Positions 31,599-41,150 of a DNA stretch of 64,000 nucleotides are shown here, piece by piece. Position numbers and translations under genes: made by a program. Position 1 is the first letter of the stretch, and each line of letters begins with the position of its first letter. The stretch covers positions 1,242,501 to 1,306,500 of the forward strand of contig OY848929.1 in NCBI GenBank assembly GCA_963693285.1, in the 5' to 3' direction. Source of the DNA: Xestospongia muta (Eukaryota; Porifera; Demospongiae; Haplosclerida; Petrosiidae). The notes under the pieces were generated by a model that did no database searches, was not told the DNA's origin, and saw only the letters and a list, made by a program, of their open reading frames with translations.

Positions 31599-33798
31599 AT
31601 GGCCGGCACTCTATTTAGACAAATCAATAGAGTCTCTTTACTCCTCAGAGGTCACAATTTAGTGAACCCTTTAGCTTCCATCAGCTCTCTCTCCAAGCAG
31701 GCCACATCAAATGGAGTGTGTCATCAGTTGGCGAAACCTAATTCTCTCCAAGTATGGAAACGTTTTGCCTGGGCTACTCCAGGAATGGCCGGTAATCCGA
31801 TAATAATACCTGTGAATGATCTTACTGATGATGGGAAATATTCTGATGAAGAGAGACAAGCTCGATGCACGCTGGCTGCATTGTATCGAGTGGTAGATTT
31901 GATGGGTTGGAGTCAAGAAATTTATAACCACATCTCTGTAAGCCCAAGTTAAATAGCTACAGTACCTCATTAAAACTAATTAGAAGGCAGAGCTAGTTTG
32001 GAGACACTAGGGCGCCTCTATTAAATTATTTAGATGTCTCATACAAATATTCTCTTTAACCTATTGTATAAATTATGTTGTCTACTTAAAGATTACCCGT
32101 TTCCTCATTGCCATTATAATCATGACATAATTATATATCATACATTAATAACAGCATTTTGTGTTTTATTTGTAGTTTAAACTACCAGGAGATGAAGAGC
32201 ATATCCTTATAAATCCTTTTGGTCTTCACTACTCTGAAGTAACAGCTGCAAATCTTGTCAAAGTGGACTTAGATGGCAAAATTATTGATCCAGGCAGTAC
32301 TAATTTGGGAGTAAATATCACTGGCTATGTGATACATTCAGCTGTACATGCTGGTAGAAAAGATATCAAGTGTATAATACATGTTCATACTCCTGCTGGT
32401 ACAGCTGTGGCTGCTATGAAATGTGGTCTTCTACCGATATCTGGAGAATCTTTAACAGTTAGTATTAATTAAATGTATTAGATAATCTGTACTTGTAAGC
32501 ATTAATGTATCCATGTTAAAAGAGAGTTATATCTATAGTATCTATCTATAGAGATCATGTGACAAAATATAAAATCTGATTGGTTGATTTAACTAATATA
32601 TGGTTATAACGGTTATATATAGTTTTAAAAATTATTAAATACACAAGACAAAGGTCACATTGTATTGAGAACTAATGTAGTATGGAATTAATTGTTTATA
32701 TAGCTAATTACTAGAACTACTATGATTTGTTTTCAAAATATCTTTAATAGGTAGCTAAAGCAACAAAGCTTCTGCACTGAATTACTTTTCTTTTTAACAT
32801 TGATAAGTAAATATCTGAGAATTGAATAAAAGTCCCTTTATTATTGTAAATTTTTTTATAATTACTTTTATAAATGACTCAGGCTAAATTAAATAATGAC
32901 ATTTTGTATAGCTCTCTTATAACCAATGTTACATTGCACTCTCTCTTTATAGCATGGCGATGTCTCATATTATGATTATCAAGGTTTTTCATGTGACGAG
33001 AAGGAAAGAAAAGACATACTTGCTGGTCTTGGCCCCATCAATAGAGTCATGATATTACGTAGCCATGGGTTATTGGCTATGGGAGAAACGATAGAAGGAG
33101 CTTGTCAAGTGTGCTTTGATATAATGGGTGCTTGTGAAATTCAGGTATGAAAGTGAATAAATTTAATGACTTGATATTAATTATTGGTTGTTTTTAATTT
33201 CTTATTATCTAGTTACAAATGTCATATTTACTTTAAAGTATTGGTCATTTTGGGCATAATAGTTGAAATTTAGGTGTGTCTAGAGCAAACTGTACTTTAA
33301 TGGGAATTTAATACTATACTCCAGACCCTAAACCTTAAACATCAGAACCTACATGTATTAATTTTACATTAAAGTATGGTGTTCATTACTGGCACTCTAG
33401 ACACTTCATTAAATTAATTATTTTCTTTAAATTGGTAGCACTAGTTTTCTTTGTCATATTTAGGTAAAGGCAGTTGGGGCTGGTTTGGAGAATTTGATTT
33501 ATTTGGACAAAACCATAGCTAATCAAGTATATGAAGTAGCTTATTCATCTGGTGGTGCTGGTTGTAGTACCATTGAGTTTGGTCCAGGTGAGATGGAGTT
33601 TGAAGCAATAATGAGAATATTGGATGCAAGGGTAAGTCTTTGAGGCTAGAATAGACTTGAAAAGAATCATGTTGTTAGCTTAATTATTTTATAATTAAAG
33701 GAACTGTGTTATTTTATTGGTAATGTTTGTTACTCCTCTAGGGTTACAAGACTGGCTATAACTATAAACTGACAACTTTTATTAAGCCACAAAATTAA
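31599..33798 (+). CDS. Short adducin-family / class II aldolase-like protein
   Basis: Five phase-0 exons (31599-31937, 32176-32457, 32953-33144, 33464-33631, 33742-33798) give 345 residues. The adducin head is complete: IKCIIHVHT, AVAAMKCGLLPISGESLT, HGDVSYYDYQGF, LRSHGLLAMGETIEGA, GEMEFEAIMRILDARGYKTGYNYK. It stops 18 codons into the exon that begins the neck in the long paralogue, so neck and tail are absent. Exons 2, 3 and 4 have exactly the same lengths (282, 192 and 168) as in the long gene. The Arg/Ser/Leu-rich, acid-poor first ~45 residues could be a mitochondrial targeting sequence, which would suggest an enzyme-like rather than cytoskeletal role. That is inference. The metal-site His residues (HVH, SHG) are retained. 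Confidence 0.88.
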
Positions 33799-33941
33799 AT
33801 GTTATGCATTACGACAATAAAGTTTAATAATACTAATAATTGTTAATTAAAATGATAATACTCAATATTACAATATTAATATCAAACCTTGTGAATGCTG
33901 AAAATGATATATAATTTTGTATATGAGAATTTAATTGTTCA

Positions 33942-34173
33942 AAAAGGTTACTGAGCAACTTGTAAAAAAACTCTTGTCACTGTTTGGTGACAGGAGGGAA
34001 CTTCGTTTCAAATGTATAAGTAGTAGCATTATTGACTTGATACTGCACTTGTTGACAAGCAGTCAGCGTTGGTTGTGGAATTATTCCTCTGAAATTCTCA
34101 AGTGTTGGTCTTTTCCATCCTCTGCAAATATCATTACACTCATGGTTGAGAAAGAACATGGCTATTCCTTCTA
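33942..34173 (-). pseudogene. 3' remnant of an alpha-kinase gene
   Basis: It matches the last ~77 codons of the alpha-kinase genes at 46640 and 48239 (IEGIAMFFLNHECNDICRGW, TLENFRGIIPQPTLTACQQ). It is cut off near 34,173 where the homology ends, and carries a small deletion that shifts the frame after FPPVTKQ. The kinase N-lobe and catalytic motifs are missing. It lies tail to tail with the short adducin-like gene, the same arrangement seen at the two intact alpha-kinase genes. Confidence 0.8.
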
Positions 34174-34439
34174 TCAAATGTCAGCTTTGTATGTTATATA
34201 AGTTTGATCAATTTGTCATTCTCCCATTTGTTCTTTTTCATATACACATACATTCTCTCATTTGTCTTTTGTCAGTGTCTATACTCCTTTTTTAAAATTA
34301 ATTAAGAATTATTTTAAAATCAACAGTGTTACATTTATGCATATCACCAATAAATTATTAAATTGCTGCAGCCTATTTTATCACAATAATGAAGGACAAG
34401 TAAGTAAATTAAATAATAAAGTGCTAAAGAACAATGTCA

Positions 34440-37081
34440 TTATACTTCACTTTCTTTAATGTCAACCTTCTTTGGGCCATTCGGGTTGATGGTACCAGAA
34501 ATGACACGATCCTATATGAGAGATAGCACATAACAAACATATGTAGATTCTTTAGAATTCATAATGTCAGTAGTCCTACTGCTTATATATATTCAGTAAA
34601 ATTCAGTAAAACACTTCTTACCATGCCACCCTGTTGATTCACCCATTCTTGGATCCCTGAGTCCCTCATAAAGTTCCCAACATAGCCCTTAATCTGTGCC
34701 TCTCGTAGATTGTCACTTTCTCCCTTCTGTGATAGTATCTCACTCACCAATCGATTTGTTACCATATAAACTACAGACATCTGCTCCCACCCACTTTTTA
34801 AAATATCCTGTGAAGTAAAGATTAAACAGAATGTTTCAGACACATGATAAGAAACTGGGATATGATATTATGGTACCTGAGAGCTGTTCAGTATTTTCCA
34901 GCATACAGACTGAAATTGAGAGTATCCAATCTCCCAAACAGATCGCTCACGATAAACTTCTCTAAGAAATAGGTCTATTTTAATTTTATCATCTATAGAC
35001 TCTCCTAAGTCTCTTAACATCTTTGCAACCTATCATAAAATTATATAAGAATATATAAGAGATCATGGCATGTACTTCTTGTGCTAAAACATCAGTAGAT
35101 AATTCTTCTGAGCTTTTCATCTTATTTACACCAGACATTTTATTTTCTGGTAGTTGTAGGCTTACAGTTATCCCTACCAAAGCTAACTCTTCAAGGATAA
35201 CTGGATCAGTGAGATCTCTCAGCACAGCAGATGTTACACAAGGAAGGGCTCCATGTGTCATAGTAATACAGCCTGGAGTAACATTTGTCATAACTGTGCG
35301 TTGAGACCATGGAAACATTCCTGAATATTTATCTCTCCATTGTTGAACACTTTTAGTTGGCCAAGGATCTTTCATCTTGAAACAAAAATGCAGTAAGCTG
35401 GCTGATGGTTTGGGACGAGGTTTTCTGACACTATCTTTAATTTAATAAAACCTTTCTGTAGTTGTAGCAAACTGTCACAAAATGTAAGATACTCTTGATC
35501 ATACTCCTCCATCATTGTTACAATATTTGCATCTTGTTGTAGCAGAGATTTGACAATGTACTGTAGAGTGCCATAATTCCAGAAACTTAACGAACCTTGA
35601 GACATTAAAAAAAGAATAGTATCACTTCCAACTGAAACATTAGGAGTATTGATTTTCTCAAAATACAAGTTTGTTAGTTCTGGTGAGCCATTCAATAAGA
35701 GTGAAAGGTAAAACTTGACTTCATTAGCGTCAACGTTCTCAATAGATTTGCGTACTTCTAGCAGCCATTGGTGAAATTTAAGCTCTAACATCCTTACTTT
35801 ATCTCCCACTTCAACTACATAGTAAACACATTAACAACTTCATTATGAATTAATAAACTTCCATACCTTCCATTAGTCCTTTAAGAGTTATCAGACTCCC
35901 GTTATCAGTAAACTCAAAGGAAGGTTGTTGAGAGTTTGTCTGACTATTAGTTGTGGTTGTCAGATTTGCTTGAACTAATGACATAAAAGACTTCTCCAAT
36001 TTAGACGCCATTTCTTGAAGGCATTTGTACTTCCTTATTTCTGTTAGGAAGTCACCAAAAAGACAGCAATCATGTTGAATAGCTATTGAAATCTCTTGAA
36101 GTATAAACCATCACCATCTCTGATGTTATGTGCTGATTCCTCAGACAAGAGACCAATGGCTGTTAGATTTGTAACAAGAGACTCTTTAGTGTCTTTTATT
36201 GCTAATAATTCACATAGTTCAACACTGTGTTTAATCAAAACTTCCTCTGGTAAGGAAGTACGTGTTGGCATCTTAGTCATAGAGCAAGGTTGCAAGTGTT
36301 TTTTTCCAGGCGCACTATCCTATAGCAAAACCAAATGATACAAGTAAATAAAAAACCTAAAAAATGGAATAGATGCAGGGATGGATAATGTCAGTCCTTT
36401 GTAAAGATTTCAAACAAGATAGTATATGATGACATAGCACAGAAAGCCTTATAACTATACTTTTTTGAATGATTTTATGACTCTCATTTTAGGATATTTA
36501 GAATTTAAACATAAAGTTCCATGGTCATGCCTACTAAAAATACATTGTGGGCCTGTGCCTAACCTGCTAGTAATAGGGCCTATACATACTTTTAATACGT
36601 TATTAATAATTATTATATCCTAGGCTAAACCTTGAACCTTGTCTTATTTTTAGATCGAAGTATGGGCCTCTTGTTGACAGGTTAATGATTTTAATAGCAG
36701 TGTCATTTCATCAAAGATTCTACTGCTATCATAAGTATCATGTGTTGTGCTCGATTCTCACTCTCTACTAACCATCTCTCTGATTAAGTACTCTTTATAC
36801 TCCATTGCCACCCTATTCTGTCCAACGTGTTCAGTTTGCAAAGCGGTTAATAATTCCTTTCTCGTTGCAGTTTCAGCTTTTTTATTCAGCCATAGATTGT
36901 ACATACTAGATAACTTGTCAGTCACAGCAGGATCGCTTCTGATATTATCCAGGTCCACACTATCCATTCGTAGTTGTACACCCAAATCGTACCATCTAGC
37001 AGTTCTAGCATGTTCACAAACTTCAAAAAGTGGTGGAGTTTGATCTAAGACCTGGTCCAAGGGAGTAGAGGGCGACGCCAT
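34440..37081 (-). CDS. Death domain protein with C-terminal Bcl-2-like domain
   Basis: Eight exons with matching phases (36773-37081, 36115-36319, 35867-36040, 35432-35814, 35076-35375, 34877-35029, 34622-34807, 34440-34511) give 593 residues. Residues 15-103 form a death domain (ARTARWYDLGVQLRMDSVDL, LSSMYNLWLNKK, TATRKELLTAL). Residues about 108-170 look CARD-like (LIKHSVELCELLAI, IGLLSEESAHNI). Residues about 230-455 match the recurrent module of this cluster (SLSFWNYGTLQYIV, then PGCITMTHGALPCVTSAVLR). The C-terminus resembles a Bcl-2 fold: BH3-like MLRDLGESIDD (461-471), BH1-like SGWEQMSVVYMV (513-524) and BH2-like EWVNQQGGM (562-570). An intron falls directly after GGM, the place where multidomain Bcl-2 genes usually carry an intron in BH2. 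There is no C-terminal membrane anchor. The exon at 35432 uses a weak GTGTCA donor. Death-domain confidence is high; Bcl-2 is a motif- and intron-based assignment. Confidence 0.75.
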
Positions 37082-37170
37082 AACAGATCATGTATTGTAA
37101 TTTTAACAACTACCACTAATTAAAATATTCGCAATCATAGTCGTTTACTTCCTGCGGGCATAATTGCTAT

Positions 37171-37214
37171 AGTCTGGCGTTACCGCCCCTTATTGTGGGC
37201 GGCACCGCCAGACT
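37171..37214. repeat. GC-rich perfect-spacing hairpin upstream of the death/Bcl-2 gene
   Basis: agtctggcgttaccgccc pairs with gggcggcaccgccagact (two mismatches in 18) across an eight-base loop, about 90 bases 5' of the ATG at 37081. Its base composition is unlike its surroundings. Confidence 0.6.
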
Positions 37215-37479
37215 AGGTAGGTCGAGGTACACGATATAAATAGACAGTGCAGAGCTGCACATTGCAAGTCATACTAAAGTCATATTTTAAATTTTTTGTC
37301 TAATTGTAATTACAAAAAGTATAATATTATTAGTGTAACTAATGGAAACATCCACAATTATGTTATAGTCTTACATGTTAGTATTAACTATGCTAATTGA
37401 TATTTTTGTATAGCTCTTGGCTTTCTCTTGTACATCTTGTAAGCAGAAAGTCAAAATCTCTTGCCTTAAGCTTGAAAGT

Positions 37480-38533
37480 AGTACGTCACATGTTTCCCAT
37501 CAAACAAGACATCTGGTGACAGTGGTGAGAGGTTAGGTAGAGGAAGTGCAAGCACTTGATTGAGTAAAACAGCATCGTGATACACACATTGTCATTGTGT
37601 ATAGTAATGGAGAGTAGTAACATTAAAAACAGGCTTGAATGTGGCCATATCTTGTGTGTAGCACTGAGTAAAACATAATACAAGTGACTTTAGTCATAAG
37701 TCATTTTTCATTAAACGAGCTGTTTTGGCCCAAAAACACTCTCTAGCCTTTCCAGTGTGTTACAAGATCTAATTAAATTGATTGTTCCCTCTGTATCTTT
37801 ACCACGATATCAAGGATTGTCACGAACTTTATACTTGAATGAGATAAGTCTCTTTAACAAGATTTGTCATGATGTCATTACCAGCTATGGCTGGAATAGC
37901 TAGTATAAGATCAGGAGAAATACCAGGACTGGCAGCAAATGCTTCCTTGTGATAAATTTTAGCTGTTACAGGAGCACCTGGTCTAGTCCACTCAAGCATT
38001 GATAGAGGTATATAACCAGCTTGTAGTGGAGCAATAAAAAAATCTGAGTCTTTGCTTACTAATGGACAATTGAACTTGTTAGAAAGTGTAACAGCAATGC
38101 CATCAGCTGAGTAGATCTTAACAACTCCTCGATCTTTGTAATTCTGTATGACCTCACAAAACACCTCCGAGACCACTGGAGGAATAATTCTTTGTTTCTG
38201 ACATGAATGATTGTTAAGACATTTCTTTATGGTACTTAGATATCACCCTGTCTTCTTAGTAATGTTTTCGTTTTTTTCTTCCTTATGGCCAATGCCATCA
38301 TAAACAATATGAAGTGGTTGTATATTCACTCCCAGCAGAGAGTCAATGAATCTCACCATGACTCCTCTCATAGTTTGATACTGGCCACCATATTCCCACT
38401 GTAGGTCAGTTTTCTCGCTTAAGTAATAGCTTAGACCGTTGCTGTCCAGTACCAAAGGCTGTCCACTTAGTAAGATGTCCTCCCAGTCTCGAAAATTGTC
38501 TTTAACGTATTGAGTCAATCCTAATATTCCCAT
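37480..38533 (-). pseudogene. Decayed Asteroid (ASTE1)-like nuclease copy
   Basis: It starts canonically for the family (MGILGLTQYVKDNFRDWED) and keeps LVLDSNGLSYYL and HIVYDGI, but breaks after about 90 codons (a stop near 38,243). It resumes in frame as VVSEVFCEVIQNYKDRGVVK, lacks the EADC residues of the catalytic SADGEADCIAV segment, and stops again after LVKETYLIQV. A further jump joins NTLERLESVFGPKQLV to the C-terminal region by deletion of the middle. It is clearly a paralogue of the intact gene at 38718-40505. Confidence 0.85.
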
Positions 38534-38717
38534 AATACTCTACCATGCAGGGATACCCCTTAAGTTTTTCTGTTTGTGGATTTGGGTGGAGCTACAACGC
38601 TGCAAAGATATGTTCATTTAACTTTGGAAAAAATGTATAATAGAAAAACAAACAATCTACTTCTGTGTCTAATAATAAAGTCATTCAACTAAATACCACT
38701 TTATAAAGATGCTAGTC

Positions 38718-40505
38718 TTATATATTAGCATTAACAATGCTAATGATTTTCTTGTATAGCTCTTGGCTTTCTCTTGTACATCTTGTAAACAGCAAGTCAA
38801 ACTCTCTCTCCTTAAGCTGAGAGTAGGATGTCACACGCTTCCCATCAAACAAGACAGCTGGTGAGAGGTAAGGTAGAGGAAGCGCAAGCACTTGATTGAG
38901 TAAAATAGCATCGTGATACACACATTGCCATTGTGTGTAGAGATGGAGAGTAGTGATGTTAAAAGCAGGGTTCAATGTGGCCATATCTTGTGTGTAGCAC
39001 TGAGAAAAGCATAAAACAAGTGACTTTAGTCGTAAGTCATTTTTCATTATACGAGCTGTTTTGGCCCAAAAACAAACTGAAGCAATAGGTATGTGCCATT
39101 CTTGATCAATGACAGAGAAAGTGCTTGGATCACACAGCAGAACTTGACACAGCTTTTTCATTCTCTCATCTCGTGACACATGATTAATTGTGTGTATATT
39201 CATTTCAGAGATAATAGGCATGACATCTACTTTTGCCAGGTGGTCTCTAACACGAATAACTTCAGCAACATTTCCTCCTTCTGGTTTAATCAACCCATAT
39301 ATTTCTTGTCTGATGGGTTTACTAAATGACTTAGCACTTGGCTGACTAAAGTCATCAGGAATTACACGAAACAGGTATTGAGCTGTGACATAGACTTCAA
39401 GCAGTCGGTAAGAGAAATTAAAGTCTCTGTACTGTTCAATCAACCACTGTGGAAGTTTACGACCATCTATTTTTCGTATGGAGCTAGATACCTTGAACTT
39501 CTCTTCGTTGAATGGCTGAATGTTTTCATATATTTCTTGTGCTTTCTGGAAATTTGCACGAAATTTAGCCAAGACATTTCGTCCATCTGTTAGCTTTTGC
39601 AAACAACTTTCTAGTCTTTCCAGTGTGTTACAAGTTCTAATTAAATTGATTGTTCCCTCTGTATCTTTACCACGATATCGAGGATTATCACGAACTTTAT
39701 ACTTGAGAGAAGTCTCTTCAACAAGATTTGTGATGATGTCATTACCAGCTATGGCTGGAATAGCTAGTATAAGATCAGAAGAAATACGAAGACTGGCAGC
39801 AAATGCCTCCCTATGATAAATTTTAGCTGTTACAGGAGCACCTGGTCTAGTCCACTCAAGGTTTGAGAGAGGCACATAACCAGCTTGTAGTGGAGCAATA
39901 AAAAAGTCAGAATCCTCTCCTACTAATGGACAATTGAATGTGTTGGAAAGTATGACAGCAATACAATCAGCTTCTCCATCAGCTGAGTAGATCTTAACAA
40001 CTCCTCGACGTTTGTAATCTTGTACGACCTTACGAAACACTTCTGTGACCAATGGAGGAAGTATGTTCTTCTCAACGTGTGGAGGGACAAATTCACCATT
40101 GAGGCATTTATTTATAGTATCTAGAAAGCGCTGTCTTCTATTTAATACTGTTTCCAATTTTTCTTCAGGATTAATACCATCAAAAACAATATGAATTGGC
40201 TTTATGTTCTCTGCTAACAGAGTTTCAAGGAAACTCTCCATGATTCTCACCAGAGCAGGATATTGGCCGCCGTATTTCCATTCTAGCTCGGCTCTCTTGC
40301 TCAAATAATATGGCAAACTATTGCCATCCAGAACCAAAGGACATCCAGCTAGTGATTTGTCTTCCCAGTCCCTAAAGTTGGTGGTTATATATCGAGCTAA
40401 TTTTTGTATCCCTCCCAATGACTGATGCAGGATGTCACCCCTTCCTTGTGTATTTGAATGGCGATTCAGGGATGTAGTCATCTCTGGAAAAAGAAGAAAA
40501 CACAA
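38718..40505 (-). CDS. Asteroid/ASTE1-type PIN (FEN1/XPG-like) nuclease
   Basis: A single large exon encodes 587 residues from MTTSLN (40481), or 595 if the upstream in-frame ATG at 40505 is used. The FEN1/XPG-like acidic residues are in place: LVLDGNSLPYYL, IHIVFDGI, SADGEADCIAVILS, VGEDSDFFIAPL. Family-typical segments follow (RPGAPVTAKIYHREAFA, LILAIPAIAGNDI) and the long Asteroid C-terminal half. ASTE1 in vertebrates is a structure-specific DNA endonuclease acting in end processing. Unusually, the usual initiator Met-Gly is replaced by internal LGGIQKLARYI behind a ~25-residue extension. A pyrimidine-rich acceptor (ttctttttccag) sits at 40484, in the phase of the death-fold scaffold gene just upstream. 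This may therefore be the last exon of that gene (see the separate finding). Confidence 0.85.
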   Translation of the reverse strand: MCFLLFPEMTTSLNRHSNTQGRGDILHQSLGGIQKLARYITTNFRDWEDKSLAGCPLVLDGNSLPYYLSKRAELEWKYGGQYPALVRIMESFLETLLAENIKPIHIVFDGINPEEKLETVLNRRQRFLDTINKCLNGEFVPPHVEKNILPPLVTEVFRKVVQDYKRRGVVKIYSADGEADCIAVILSNTFNCPLVGEDSDFFIAPLQAGYVPLSNLEWTRPGAPVTAKIYHREAFAASLRISSDLILAIPAIAGNDIITNLVEETSLKYKVRDNPRYRGKDTEGTINLIRTCNTLERLESCLQKLTDGRNVLAKFRANFQKAQEIYENIQPFNEEKFKVSSSIRKIDGRKLPQWLIEQYRDFNFSYRLLEVYVTAQYLFRVIPDDFSQPSAKSFSKPIRQEIYGLIKPEGGNVAEVIRVRDHLAKVDVMPIISEMNIHTINHVSRDERMKKLCQVLLCDPSTFSVIDQEWHIPIASVCFWAKTARIMKNDLRLKSLVLCFSQCYTQDMATLNPAFNITTLHLYTQWQCVYHDAILLNQVLALPLPYLSPAVLFDGKRVTSYSQLKEREFDLLFTRCTRESQELYKKIISIVNANI

Positions 40506-41150
40506 ATATTTATTAGAGCAATGAATGGTTTGAGGATGAATTACATGATTTCTTAATAAAGTGGTTAAAATTTTGCTATGCCGAGCTAAGTGAATTTACT
40601 ACTACTAAACCACATGAGTATAATTTATTCCACCAATGACAAATTTCAAGATAATACTTTTTGCTAGGACAAGAGAGCTTTTTCAGCTTTAAGTGTAATT
40701 GCAATCTGATTGGCCAATAACAATGACATATAGGATTAATTGTATATACTAGTATATGATTAATAATTCTAATTGCTCTGTCCTTATGTTTATTTGCTTC
40801 AAGACCAATTTACAATATCAGGCACAAGGTAGCAGCAGGTAGTCCTTATAGTTGGCTAGAATTGTCCAGTGAATAATTTGTGGTAGTATGAGTACAATGA
40901 TATTCACCTTTTTTTTTTCTATTGGGTCTACTAATTGTAAGAATCATCAGTGTGGCAATAGAGAACCTGTTCTACATTTTCGAGGGTATACTTTTGACAC
41001 TTTTCATACATACAAATCTAATAATCTATTTACAAATGAATTTATAATATTTCATTATCCCATTGAAAGAGATATCTGCACAAGAGCCTATTTATGTGAC
41101 CTCTGATACCTTTGTTAAGAGCCTAATGAGACTAAAATAACAACACTCAC
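40506..41150 (-). other. Probable intron (or short intergenic gap) between scaffold exons and the ASTE1 exon
   Basis: A GTGAGTG donor at 41150 and the ttttccag acceptor at 40484 delimit it as a ~665-base intron, long for this region. I see no coding segment or repeat inside it. Confidence 0.4.

Noticed and set aside
40888..41106. 72-residue plus-strand frame in the gap before the ASTE1 exon
   Set aside because: Low-complexity start, no family resemblance and no splice partners; it lies in the probable intron.
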